Shown: positions 45,787-54,881, counted from the first letter of the stretch. The stretch: 64,000 nt of DNA from UBA4782 sp034430215 (GCA_034430215.1 DAOUFE010000019.1:124001-188000); one strand, 5' to 3'. Numbers and translations: made by a program. Notes: a model not told the origin generated them from the sequence alone.

Positions 45787-46260
45787 ATGCAGCAGATCAA
45801 AAAATTATTCAATCGTTGGTCGATCATCATTTTCTTTGGAACATTTAGTGTTCTTTGTGTGATTAGTATCCTGGTGATTGCTCTTTTATCCAGCCAAACA
45901 ACTACTTCAGGATATCCAACTGCTTCGTTCTTGATTATTCCTGCACCATCGTTAACACCAACAATAGATCCTCGAATAAATTTCACACCAACTCCTGATG
46001 GAAAAATTGTAAATGGGGTTGGAAAAGGCAGCATAGTTCAAATTCATGGTACTGAAGGTGCTGGATTACGATTACGGTCTGGTCCCGGTACAGGGTATAA
46101 CCTGAAATTTGTTGCAATGGATGCAGAGCTATACGAGGTGAAGGATGGACCTGTCGATGCAGATGGATATATCTGGTGGCTCCTTGTATCACCCTATGAT
46201 GAAAATCGCTCTGGTTGGGCTGCCGCTGACTACTTGAGCCTTGTAACAGAAAACCCGTAA
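45787..46260 (+). CDS. Membrane-anchored SH3-domain protein
   Basis: A 157-residue protein. An N-terminal membrane anchor at about 14-37 is followed by a Thr/Pro-rich linker and a bacterial SH3 (SH3_3) domain from about 80 to the end. The domain shows LRLRSGPGTGYNLKF and the closing WWLLVSPYDENRSGWAAADYL. Such domains bind wall peptides or regulate envelope enzymes. No catalytic domain accompanies it. It lies seven bases after the Ca/H exchanger and one base from the convergent glnA stop. Confidence 0.85.
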   Translation: MQQIKKLFNRWSIIIFFGTFSVLCVISILVIALLSSQTTTSGYPTASFLIIPAPSLTPTIDPRINFTPTPDGKIVNGVGKGSIVQIHGTEGAGLRLRSGPGTGYNLKFVAMDAELYEVKDGPVDADGYIWWLLVSPYDENRSGWAAADYLSLVTENP

Positions 46261-46261
46261 G

Positions 46262-47683
46262 CTATAGATCGAAATATTTTTCGATTTCGTAGGGATGAGG
46301 TCGGATACTCACTTCGTAGTTTTCTTTTTCCTTGGCTTGAATCCAATTTTCGATCATCGCTTTGTCAAACACATCACCTGAGAGAAGGAATTGGTTATCC
46401 GCCTCAAGCGCACGCAGAGCATCTGGTAGCGAAGTAGGTAGACTTTTAATGGTTGTTCGTTTTTCAGGTGTCCATGAAAAAATGTCTTCATTGATCGGAC
46501 CAAAACCTGCTTTAGTTGGATCAATTCGTTTTTTGATTCCATCAATCCCCGCCAATAACATAGCAGCCATAGCCAGATAGGGATTACAAGTTGCATCGGG
46601 TGGTCGAAATTCAAAGCGAACCTGGTGCGCTTTCGTTGCGTATGAGGGGACCCGAATCGCTGCACTGCGATTTCCTCGAGAGAAGATACAGCTTGTGGGT
46701 GCTTCATATCCTGGAATAAGTCGCCGATATGAATTTGTTGATGGATTTGTCCAGGCGAGAAGGGATGGTGCATGTGATAATAAACCGCCTATGAAGAATA
46801 GGGCGTTTTCCGACAACAAGGTTGAATCTTGAGCTCCATAGAATAGATTATTACCTGATCTTATTAACTGAATATGGAAATGCATACCGTTGCCGGCTTC
46901 TCCGAATAATGGCTTTGGCAAGAAGGATGCTACTTTTCCTGCACGAAAAGCAATCATGCGCGTAAAATACTTGATACACATGGTCGTATCACCAGCAGCG
47001 ATGATCGAAAGCATGGGTGTTTCGATTTCACTCTGCCCAGGGCCTCCTACTTCATGATGGTGATATTTTATTGGAATCCCGATTTTTTCTAGTTCATGCA
47101 CAATTTGGCTACGGATCTGGAATTGTCGATCTCCTGGTGGAATTGCATGGTATCCACCATGTGTGGGAAGCTGATATGCTTCAGAAGTTTTTCCAGCATT
47201 CCAGATTGCTTCATCAGAATCAAAACTATATCTGGATGTATTGCATGAATTTTCAACTTCTGCATGATCAAAAATGTAAAACTCGAATTCTGGGCCCCAT
47301 CGAGATTCATCCGCTATGCCGCTTTGTAAAAGGTATCGTTCAGCTTTCTTTGCAATCAAGCGGGGGTCTCGGTTAAAAGGATTTTTGGTGTCAGCTTCTA
47401 CTATATTGCAGATGAAAGATAGGGTCGAAAGATCATAAAAAGGATCGAAAAAGCCGGTTTGCAAATCGGGTACAAGCGCCATATCTCCACTTTTTACACT
47501 TTTTAAACCAATGCTGGACCCGTCAAAACCAACCCCACTATTCATCAGGTTCGGTGTAAATTCTGCAGGTGACAGCGTTACATGATGCCATTTCCCCCAA
47601 AAATCACAATATTTTAAATCTATCATCTGAATCTTTTGTTCCTTGATGAAGGCAGCAGAGTCACTAAAGTCTTTGAACAACAT
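46262..47683 (-). CDS. glnA: Glutamine synthetase type I
   Basis: A 473-residue GS-I that makes glutamine from glutamate and ammonia with ATP. The N-terminal beta-grasp domain (IDLKYCDFWGKWHHVTL), the FDGSSIG motif, the metal-site GPEFEFYIF, HHHEVGGPGQSEIE, and NGMHFHIQL / FRPPDATCNPYLAMAAMLLAG in the catalytic domain are all there. At the adenylylation site the E. coli NLYDLPP becomes DIFSWTP, so Tyr is Phe402 and this route of control is lost. GGAGG precedes ATG. It lies on the same strand as the DUF362 gene. Confidence 0.96.
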   Translation of the reverse strand: MLFKDFSDSAAFIKEQKIQMIDLKYCDFWGKWHHVTLSPAEFTPNLMNSGVGFDGSSIGLKSVKSGDMALVPDLQTGFFDPFYDLSTLSFICNIVEADTKNPFNRDPRLIAKKAERYLLQSGIADESRWGPEFEFYIFDHAEVENSCNTSRYSFDSDEAIWNAGKTSEAYQLPTHGGYHAIPPGDRQFQIRSQIVHELEKIGIPIKYHHHEVGGPGQSEIETPMLSIIAAGDTTMCIKYFTRMIAFRAGKVASFLPKPLFGEAGNGMHFHIQLIRSGNNLFYGAQDSTLLSENALFFIGGLLSHAPSLLAWTNPSTNSYRRLIPGYEAPTSCIFSRGNRSAAIRVPSYATKAHQVRFEFRPPDATCNPYLAMAAMLLAGIDGIKKRIDPTKAGFGPINEDIFSWTPEKRTTIKSLPTSLPDALRALEADNQFLLSGDVFDKAMIENWIQAKEKENYEVSIRPHPYEIEKYFDL

Positions 47684-47710
47684 ACCCCTCCGAGATGATG
47701 TAATTAAAAT

Positions 47711-48925
47711 TTATTTTCTTTTACGCTTAAATATCCGTACAAGAATGCAGATTATTGCAGCCAGAATACCCAATCCTGCTACTGCCTGCATGACAGTTTT
47801 AGGCTGCATTCCTGGCAGCACAACATTTCCATCCCCATAACTGGCAAATTTCTTTCCCCAGGGTGTTTTGAGGGCTTCTTGAACTCTTTTTCTCCCGATA
47901 AAAGGATACCAATATACATTGTGATAGAAATTGCTGGCAAAAAAGCTCCAAGGAACCAATGGACTTTGTAAAAGTACTTTCTCAAGGGGTTTTAAAGGAC
48001 CGTGATAGATCAATTTTTGCCCGCGTGATGCGAATGTATCTTCTTGTACGAAATTCCAAGAAGGTTCCTGATCAATGTCATATCCAACTATGCTGATCTG
48101 AGATGGATCCCCAATACCAAGGCCTTTTTCATGCGCCAAACGGATAAAGGGAATACTCATGGGATCAAATCCCTGGAGCTTAGCGGAAATTGCGTCAATA
48201 GCTACTTGATCAGATGAGGCCAAAATGATGTTCTTCTCGTGCCATCGCATAGCACGAGGCCCAGGACCATCTCCGGCAAAAGTTCCATCCATCACTGTAA
48301 ATATTCCGGGATGAATATCCTGCTGGATCATCAATAGATCAACCAGGGTTTCATGAATTACGCTGTGTGTCCAATGACGATTGCGGTGTAATAATCCTCC
48401 AAAGGCATTCTTCATGGCACCTGTGATGGTGGTAAATACATGGGTTTTCACTGTTGGTAGATGAATGATGTTCTTTCCCACCAAATCTTTAGGAATATAA
48501 ACGCCTTCAGGGTAGACTTTATCTAAAACAAGGAAAGGTTGTTTTGGTTCGTATTTTATCCAATCAAATTTTTGTTCATATAAATAGAGGCAGGGAATCT
48601 GGTAAGTATCTGTAACAAAGCGATGCTTGTTATTTACTTCACCTTCACTGGTATCCACAACTACAGTATCGTTATGGATACCGACGATATCTTTATAGCC
48701 ATTACTTCTAAGGGTTTTAATCACTCCTTCAATTTGCCAAGGAGTGGATGAACATGCTGGATACCATGTTTGCCATGATATATTGATCTTTAATCCTGTA
48801 GTATTTTCCTTTGGAAGCGCTGATTGAAATTCAGCTAATTTCATCAAGCGGTCGATATCTTCCAGGATAGTATCAGGGGTTGTTTTTAAGACGGCAACTT
48901 TACCTTTACCAGGAAAGTCGATCAT
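47711..48925 (-). CDS. DUF362 domain protein with C-terminal membrane anchor
   Basis: A 404-residue protein of the DUF362 family (KINISWQTWYPACSSTPWQIEGVIK, NIIHLPTVKTHVFTTITGAMKNAFGG split over two strands, and a C-terminal hydrophobic helix near 380-400 followed by KRKRK). Relatives are sometimes fused to ferredoxin domains and act in redox chemistry, but no Fe-S cysteine cluster is visible here, and function is unknown. ATG 48925 sits five bases after GGGAG; the in-frame ATG 27 bases upstream lacks a site. It is separated from glnA by 27 bases. Confidence 0.82.
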   Translation of the reverse strand: MIDFPGKGKVAVLKTTPDTILEDIDRLMKLAEFQSALPKENTTGLKINISWQTWYPACSSTPWQIEGVIKTLRSNGYKDIVGIHNDTVVVDTSEGEVNNKHRFVTDTYQIPCLYLYEQKFDWIKYEPKQPFLVLDKVYPEGVYIPKDLVGKNIIHLPTVKTHVFTTITGAMKNAFGGLLHRNRHWTHSVIHETLVDLLMIQQDIHPGIFTVMDGTFAGDGPGPRAMRWHEKNIILASSDQVAIDAISAKLQGFDPMSIPFIRLAHEKGLGIGDPSQISIVGYDIDQEPSWNFVQEDTFASRGQKLIYHGPLKPLEKVLLQSPLVPWSFFASNFYHNVYWYPFIGRKRVQEALKTPWGKKFASYGDGNVVLPGMQPKTVMQAVAGLGILAAIICILVRIFKRKRK

Positions 48926-49081
48926 TTCATCTCCCGATGAGTGAATTACCACCTTATTGATTGTACAGTATTGTAAAGGAGTAGTCCAGTTACCTTACAA
49001 ATGCGATAACAACAGAATGTGTTCGCAAGTTGCTAAACAGTTCCATCAGTCATATAATTTTTCATATATTTGGAGGACAGA

Positions 49082-50968
49082 TTGGATGATTCACAGATAA
49101 CTCAGAGTTTTAATGATATGCCTTTGCCACAATCAAAACAGCTGCAATCTGGTGATCTATTAGTTGGTAGATACCAGATCCAGGATGTTATTGGTGTCGG
49201 AGGAATGGGTTCAGTGTATCGTGCTCGTGATCTGCATTTTCCAAGTGTCAAGAAGATTGTTGCTGTGAAAGAGATGATCATTCAAACTCATGATCCAATT
49301 GTCATGAGCACTATCGTCCAGAATTTTGAACGTGAAGCAAATATTCTGGTCACTCTTTCTCATCCTGCAATTCCACAAATATTTGATTACTTTACTCAAA
49401 ATGAACGTTCATACCTGGTAGAAGAATACGTTCATGGGAAAGACCTGGAAGCTCTGCTAAATTCAATTGAAGGCTATTTCCCTGAAGATCAGATGATCGT
49501 TTGGGCAATAGAACTTTGCGATGTGTTGAGCTTCTTGCATACACATAAGCCAGAGCCAATCGTCTTCCGTGATATTAAGCCTTCCAATATCATGATTAAC
49601 CAACAAGGTCATGTCATTCTTGTGGATTTTGGAATTGCGAAAAATTTTAAAGTTGGCCAAAAAGGAACGATGATCGGAACGGAAGGGTATTCACCACCAG
49701 AGCAATATCGTGGTGAAGCAACTCCTCTGGCTGATTTGTATGCCTTAGGCGCTACTTTACATCATTTGTTGACCAGGCGTGATCCCCGTATTGAGCCACC
49801 GTTTACTTTTTCTGAGCGACCAATTCGAAATATTAATCCTGCTGTTTCTGTAGATTTTCAACAGATCATAGAAAAATCATTACATTATGAGCCTGAGTTA
49901 AGATTTCAATCTGCTGAAGAAATGAAAGATGCATTGATGTCAGTTGCTGGTAAAACTGGCGCTTTATCACGCGTTGCTTTACGGCAAGGGAAGGATTTAC
50001 AAAACCAATCAGTAAAACCTGTTTGGAAATTCAAGTGTGAAGATGAGATCAGAGGGTCGGCTTCAATGAATAGGGAGGTATTATTTATCGGAGCTTATGA
50101 CACTAACCTTTATGCTTTGAAAGCTGAAACTGGTGAGATGATTTGGAAATATCCGAGTGAAGGCGGTGTGATCAGCAAACCACTTGTAGTCGATGATACC
50201 GTTTATTTTGGGTCAGAAGATTCAACTTTTTATGCAATTTCTGTGCGAACTGGAAAATTATTGTGGACTTATAAAACCGGAGGACCTGTGCGATCTTCTC
50301 CTGGGGTGGCGGAAGATTATATTTTTCTAGGTTCAGATGATGGTTTTCTGCACGCAATTCATACTGTCAGTCGGCGCGATGTATGGCGTTTTAATGCCGG
50401 AAGTGCAGTGCGCTCCGGTCCCTTGGTCTTACAAAATTCAATTGTGTTTGGCTGTGAAACGGGGGATATCTTTATGTTGGATATTCATGGAAATATGCGT
50501 TGGAGATTTCGTACAAGACGTGCAGTGTTTGCTTCGCCAGTTGTTGCGCAAGATATTCTTGTAATTGGTTCACTGGATGCTACTTTGTATGGGCTGGATA
50601 TGAAATCAGGTTGGCCGATATGGCGTTTTCGTATGAATCGGGGAACAGCATCGAGTGCTGCGATTGCAGATGGCATGGTATTTGCAGGAAGTGCTGATGG
50701 GAAACTGTATTGTGTGAATCTTTCAAACGGAAAAGAGATCTGGCATTTCGATATGGAAGAACAGATAAGCGGCACTCCAGCAATATATAAAGATGCGGTA
50801 TTTGTTGGTGGAGGAGAAGGAACTTTTGCCTGTCTGGAATATCGAACAGGAAGATTAAGATGGAAATATAAAACTGGAGGACCAATTACCGGGATGCCGT
50901 GTGTATACGCTGATAAAGTGGTAATTGGATCATTTGATCATACTATTTATGCGTTCCCAGCGTCATAA
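49082..50968 (+). CDS. Ser/Thr protein kinase with eight-repeat PQQ-type beta-propeller
   Basis: A 628-residue fusion. The N-terminal Hanks kinase (about 25-290) has GVGGMGSVYRARD, AVKEM (Lys), VFRDIKPSNIM (FRD in place of HRD), LVDFGIAK and EGYSPPEQY. The C-terminal half (about 320-628) has eight WxF/Y repeats typical of PQQ-like propellers (WKYPSEGG, WTYKTGGPVRSSP, WRFNAGSAVRSGP and so on). No transmembrane helix separates them, so the propeller is predicted cytoplasmic, unlike most sensor kinases. TTG 49082, five bases after GGAGG, is the likely start; TTG 49070 overlaps it. It opens the signalling island and its partner phosphatase follows 17 bases later. Confidence 0.93.
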   Translation: MDDSQITQSFNDMPLPQSKQLQSGDLLVGRYQIQDVIGVGGMGSVYRARDLHFPSVKKIVAVKEMIIQTHDPIVMSTIVQNFEREANILVTLSHPAIPQIFDYFTQNERSYLVEEYVHGKDLEALLNSIEGYFPEDQMIVWAIELCDVLSFLHTHKPEPIVFRDIKPSNIMINQQGHVILVDFGIAKNFKVGQKGTMIGTEGYSPPEQYRGEATPLADLYALGATLHHLLTRRDPRIEPPFTFSERPIRNINPAVSVDFQQIIEKSLHYEPELRFQSAEEMKDALMSVAGKTGALSRVALRQGKDLQNQSVKPVWKFKCEDEIRGSASMNREVLFIGAYDTNLYALKAETGEMIWKYPSEGGVISKPLVVDDTVYFGSEDSTFYAISVRTGKLLWTYKTGGPVRSSPGVAEDYIFLGSDDGFLHAIHTVSRRDVWRFNAGSAVRSGPLVLQNSIVFGCETGDIFMLDIHGNMRWRFRTRRAVFASPVVAQDILVIGSLDATLYGLDMKSGWPIWRFRMNRGTASSAAIADGMVFAGSADGKLYCVNLSNGKEIWHFDMEEQISGTPAIYKDAVFVGGGEGTFACLEYRTGRLRWKYKTGGPITGMPCVYADKVVIGSFDHTIYAFPAS

Positions 50969-50985
50969 AGACTGCGGAGGAAAAA

Positions 50986-51897
50986 TTGCCAAGCTTCTTA
51001 CGGGAGTTCTTTAGAAAGAAAAATGCCAGTCGATCGATGGATGCTGCCAATGATATCGCAACAATTCCTTTAGAATCACAACAAAAAGATTCTTCTTCAA
51101 CACCCGTAAAAAACTATAATCCTCCACAGATTATTTTTGCTTCTGCCCAATCAGTGGGAAAACAACGTGAGCATAATGAAGATACGCTTTTTGCAATGAG
51201 TACGTGCATTTCTGGGGAAGAAATCCAGTATAACTTGGGACTTTTTATTATTGCAGATGGTATGGGAGGGCATCAGTATGGAGAAATCGCCAGTGCTACT
51301 GCAGTAAAAAAGTTTGTTGAAATTATCGTCAAGAAAAGTATATTATCGGGTGTATTGGGTACAAAAAAGCTCACCACACAAGCTGTTCAAGGAATCGTAG
51401 GGATTGCTTTAGAAGAAGCTCATAAAGTTGTGCAATTGGAAGCTCCAGGAGGTGGAACCACATTTACTGGAGCTGTGATATTGAACCAGGATATTATATT
51501 GGCGCATGCTGGAGATAGTAGAGCTTATATGTACCTGCCAGATGGTTCTCTGGAGTTGTTGACAAAAGACCATTCATTGGTAGGTAGATTGGTTGAATTA
51601 GGACAGATCACAGAAAAAGAAGCATCAACACATCCACAACGAAATATATTATTACGTGCAATTGGACAACCAGAACCATTTAATCCTGATATTTCAACAA
51701 CAAATTTTCATAATGAGGGCATTTTGATAATCTGTAGTGATGGATTATGGGGTGTGGTGTCAAAACATGAGATCATTAATGTGATGCAAAATGGTGGAAA
51801 TTCACTTCAAGATGATTGCCGAAAGCTGGTTGATTTAGCGAATGCCAAAGGTGGTCCTGATAATATCAGTGTTATTATGGCAAAATGCTTGCTGTAG
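50986..51897 (+). CDS. PP2C-type protein phosphatase
   Basis: A 303-residue phosphatase of the PPM family that reverses Ser/Thr phosphorylation using two Mn or Mg ions. Motifs in order are VGKQREHNEDTLF, FIIADGMGGHQYGEIAS, GGGTTFTGAVI, LAHAGDSRAYM, CSDGLWGVVS and GGPDNISVIM, covering all metal ligands. A basic, Ser-rich N-terminal stretch of about 55 residues precedes the domain. The start is TTG behind GGAGG. It is the direct neighbour of the propeller kinase and presumably antagonises it. Confidence 0.95.
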   Translation: MPSFLREFFRKKNASRSMDAANDIATIPLESQQKDSSSTPVKNYNPPQIIFASAQSVGKQREHNEDTLFAMSTCISGEEIQYNLGLFIIADGMGGHQYGEIASATAVKKFVEIIVKKSILSGVLGTKKLTTQAVQGIVGIALEEAHKVVQLEAPGGGTTFTGAVILNQDIILAHAGDSRAYMYLPDGSLELLTKDHSLVGRLVELGQITEKEASTHPQRNILLRAIGQPEPFNPDISTTNFHNEGILIICSDGLWGVVSKHEIINVMQNGGNSLQDDCRKLVDLANAKGGPDNISVIMAKCLL

Positions 51898-51911
51898 ATC
51901 TGGGGTAAGAT

Positions 51912-53381
51912 ATGAAGAGGAATAAGTATTTTATTTTAGGAATATCCCCAACCGATGATGCAGAAACAATTCGTTCTGCATATAAAGAAGCTGTAATGCG
52001 GTTTCATCCTGATGTCAATCCTGCTCCTGAAGCCACAGATGAGTTTTTAGAAATTCAAGCAGCTTTTGAGGTATTAAGCGACAGTGAGAAAAAAGCAGCA
52101 TACGATAAGGAAATTGATTCTTCGTCAATCATTGCACCTTTGAAAATTGAAAAGTTGTTCAGCCGAAATGTTTTGCCCCCTTTGGATGAACCGCAACTAG
52201 TCTACACACAACTTAACATTCGCTGCAATATTGATCCAGGTAATGTAAAAGCTGCACCATTAGCTATCTCTCTTGTCATAGATCGATCAACATCGATGCA
52301 AGGGGAGAGAATGGATAAAGTGAAATCAAGCATTACAAGCTTTATACAACATCTGGGAAAGAATGATGTATTTTCAGTTGTTGCTTTTAGCGATAGGGCA
52401 GAAGTGATCATCCCTGCTATGAAAGTAAGCTCATTTAGTATTGACGATGAGCGAATTTCGATGATCTCAACAAAGGGTGGTACTGAATTATTCCATGGTT
52501 TGGCTGCTGGAATCGAGCAATTGGAATCAAACCTGGCAAAAGGCTGTAGAAAACACCTCCTCCTTTTTACAGACGGTCAAACATACGGTGATGAAGAACG
52601 GTGTTTTGAACTGGCAATGCAAGCAATTGAGAAGAAAATTGTTATTTCTGCTTTTGGATTAGGATATGAATGGAATGATAAATTTCTTGACCAGTTATCT
52701 TCTTTGACTGGAAGCAATGCAGAATTTATCACTTCTAGTAGTGACCTCGAAAAATTTCTCAATGAAAAATTAGTTACATTGGGATTATTCTTTTCTCATT
52801 CTGTGAATTTTGACATGACGAGTGATGAAGGAGTGGAATTAAATTATGCATTTCGGATACGACCCAATAGCGCACAATTAGAATCGAAAAACAATATTTG
52901 TTTGGGAAATGTTCCTTTTTCAGAGAAGTTATCGGTCATAATGGAGTTTTTAGTTCCACCATTATCTGATGAAACACAGATGATAAAGTTAGCTCATGGA
53001 TTTATTACTCTTGAATCACCTTTTTGGGAGGTACCGATAAGGATGTTCGTTCAACTTGATTGTCCTGTTCGGTATAATCCCGAGGTGAGTTATCCACCTC
53101 CAGAAATTGTTCAAGCTATGTCGCAGCTTGTTCTATATAGAATACAGGAAAAAGCGCGTAGTGAAGTTGATAAAGGAAATATCACTGCTGCTTTTAAACG
53201 TCTCCAATATCTGGCATCGCATTTAATGTCACAGGGTAATAAAGACCTGGCACGCATTGTATTGCGAGAAGCAGAAAATATTCAACGCAATAAACAATTC
53301 AGTAACGATGGCGACAAGAAGATCAAATACGGGACGAGAGCTTTTCTATTACCTGAAGGAAAGAAAGGAATTGCTATATGA
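51912..53381 (+). CDS. J-domain / von Willebrand factor A fusion protein
   Basis: A 489-residue fusion. Residues about 1-70 form a J domain (YFILGISPTDDAETIRSAY, with HPD at 32-34), which stimulates Hsp70/DnaK. Residues about 110-290 are a VWA domain with the MIDAS motif DRSTS (Asp124, Ser126, Ser128) and TKGGTELFHG plus LLLFTDGQTYGDE. A beta-rich region follows (300-400), then a helical tail. VWA proteins use metal-dependent contacts to assemble complexes. The domain pairing is unusual. It lies 14 bases after the phosphatase gene, and its stop overlaps the next start by four bases, so it belongs to the kinase/phosphatase unit. Confidence 0.92.
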   Translation: MKRNKYFILGISPTDDAETIRSAYKEAVMRFHPDVNPAPEATDEFLEIQAAFEVLSDSEKKAAYDKEIDSSSIIAPLKIEKLFSRNVLPPLDEPQLVYTQLNIRCNIDPGNVKAAPLAISLVIDRSTSMQGERMDKVKSSITSFIQHLGKNDVFSVVAFSDRAEVIIPAMKVSSFSIDDERISMISTKGGTELFHGLAAGIEQLESNLAKGCRKHLLLFTDGQTYGDEERCFELAMQAIEKKIVISAFGLGYEWNDKFLDQLSSLTGSNAEFITSSSDLEKFLNEKLVTLGLFFSHSVNFDMTSDEGVELNYAFRIRPNSAQLESKNNICLGNVPFSEKLSVIMEFLVPPLSDETQMIKLAHGFITLESPFWEVPIRMFVQLDCPVRYNPEVSYPPPEIVQAMSQLVLYRIQEKARSEVDKGNITAAFKRLQYLASHLMSQGNKDLARIVLREAENIQRNKQFSNDGDKKIKYGTRAFLLPEGKKGIAI

Positions 53382-53896
53382 TAATTTGTCCCAATTGCAA
53401 CCATCGGGAATTTGTAGGTGCGCTTTTTTGCAGTGAATGTGCAGCTAAACTGATTTCCACAGGTCGTTTATCATCCGCTGTGCCTGAGCGTGTAGTGCAG
53501 GAAGAAATTCGCAACTCTATTTATCGAAATCGCCGTCTCAATTATGTTGAAACGGGATCACTGGTATTAAATAAAGCACTTAATCTGCATTTAATGGATA
53601 GTGACCAATTCTTTCCGTTGACGCAAAACTGCAGAGTAGTTCTAGGCAGGATTACTGATAATCAATCACAAATCCCAGACATAGATCTGTCTCCTTTTCA
53701 TGCATATGCCTATGGTGTCTCACGATTACATGCAGAGATCCGATATGAAGATCAAGGTATTGTTATTATTGACCTTTCTTCCTCGAATGGAACACGAATT
53801 AATGGACAATTGATTACCCCACATGTTGAATATCCGCTTACAATTGGTGATATCATCACATTAGGAAAATTTAGAATTCAATTAGTACAAAGATAA
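53378..53896 (+). CDS. Zinc-ribbon / FHA domain protein
   Basis: A 172-residue protein. The N-terminal zinc ribbon has CPNCNHREF and CSECAAKL (four Cys in two CxxC pairs). From about 85 to the end is an FHA domain, with RVVLGRI, the phosphothreonine-binding GVSRLHAEIRY and the SSSNGTRINGQ loop. FHA domains read phospho-Thr made by Hanks kinases, so the neighbouring kinase is the natural source of its ligand. The start overlaps the previous stop by four bases, behind AAAGGA. Confidence 0.93.
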   Translation: MIICPNCNHREFVGALFCSECAAKLISTGRLSSAVPERVVQEEIRNSIYRNRRLNYVETGSLVLNKALNLHLMDSDQFFPLTQNCRVVLGRITDNQSQIPDIDLSPFHAYAYGVSRLHAEIRYEDQGIVIIDLSSSNGTRINGQLITPHVEYPLTIGDIITLGKFRIQLVQR

Positions 53897-53908
53897 TCAG
53901 GAAGGATT

Positions 53909-54148
53909 ATGCAATCTGTAATAATTCACATTTTAAATGAAGACCCTATTGTGGGTGAGGTTGAAGAATTACCTTCTCCTACTGATGCAAGTATTTTGGT
54001 TCGTAATCCTCGGCGAAGGGATGGTAAAGATTTGGGCTATATTGATTCAGAAGTTTCTCAAGTCATCTGGCCAATCAACAGGGTGATGTTCATTGAAGTA
54101 TTACCAGGCGAAGAAGATGAAGAAGTAATAACATTTGTTCGGGAGTAG
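53909..54148 (+). CDS. Small acidic protein of unknown function
   Basis: A 79-residue, acidic, mainly beta-pattern protein (SVIIHILNEDPIVGEVEELP, ASILVRNPRRRDGKD, VMFIEVLPGEED). I do not recognise the family. A good ribosome-binding site (AGGAAGG) precedes ATG and it sits between the FHA gene (12 bases away) and the response regulator (4 bases away), so it looks genuine and co-transcribed. It could be an adaptor of the signalling island; this is only guilt by association. Confidence 0.75.
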   Translation: MQSVIIHILNEDPIVGEVEELPSPTDASILVRNPRRRDGKDLGYIDSEVSQVIWPINRVMFIEVLPGEEDEEVITFVRE

Positions 54149-54152
54149 CAGG

Positions 54153-54881
54153 ATGAGTGATGAGCAGTTTAGAAATCGAGTGATCCTTGTGGTCGATGAT
54201 GAAGAACGCATGGTGCGATTCATTCGTTTGAATTTGGAACACGATGGGTTCCAGGTTATCCAGGCAATACGAGGTACTCAAGCGATCGAATTAATTCGCA
54301 CCGAGATGCCAGATCTAGTTTTACTCGATGTGATGATGCCAGATATCGATGGATTTGAAGTATTACGGATGATCCGCGAAGCTAATACTGTTCCGGTTAT
54401 TATGCTTACTGCCAAGGGTGAAGAGGAAGATAGGATTCGTGGACTTGAATTAGGCGCAGATGATTACATAACCAAACCTTTTAGCCCGAGAGAGCTTGTT
54501 AGTAGAGTTCGTGCTGTTCTCAGACGAACTGAAACCAGCGGAATGGGTGCGAAAGATGTGATCCAGGTGGATGAACGATTAAGGTTAGATTTTGGCAGGA
54601 GAGAAATCTGGGTTGATGGAAAATTAATTCAATTACGTCCTACAGAATATCGTTTACTTTATCATCTGGTTCAAAATGCTGGTTGGGTTATGACATATGA
54701 TCAACTTCTAACCAAAGTTTGGGGGTATGAATACCAGAATGAACCACACTATGTACGACTTTATGTTAACTATTTGCGTCAAAAACTTGAAAAGGATCCT
54801 ACAAATCCAAAATATATATTGACCGAAAGGGGTGTAGGATATCGTTTTATTGATTACAAGCGCGGAGAGAAGAGCCAATAA
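54153..54881 (+). CDS. OmpR/PhoB-family response regulator
   Basis: A 242-residue two-component regulator. The receiver domain has the acidic pocket VVDDEERM, phosphoacceptor Asp59 (LVLLDVMMPDIDG), Thr86 (MLTAKG) and Lys108 (ITKPFSP). The C-terminal winged-helix DNA-binding domain ends in VRLYVNYLRQKLEKDP and RGVGYRFI. No histidine kinase gene is adjacent. Because it closes the kinase/phosphatase island it may instead receive input from Ser/Thr phosphorylation, as inference. ATG 54153 lies seven bases after GGGAG. Confidence 0.94.
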   Translation: MSDEQFRNRVILVVDDEERMVRFIRLNLEHDGFQVIQAIRGTQAIELIRTEMPDLVLLDVMMPDIDGFEVLRMIREANTVPVIMLTAKGEEEDRIRGLELGADDYITKPFSPRELVSRVRAVLRRTETSGMGAKDVIQVDERLRLDFGRREIWVDGKLIQLRPTEYRLLYHLVQNAGWVMTYDQLLTKVWGYEYQNEPHYVRLYVNYLRQKLEKDPTNPKYILTERGVGYRFIDYKRGEKSQ

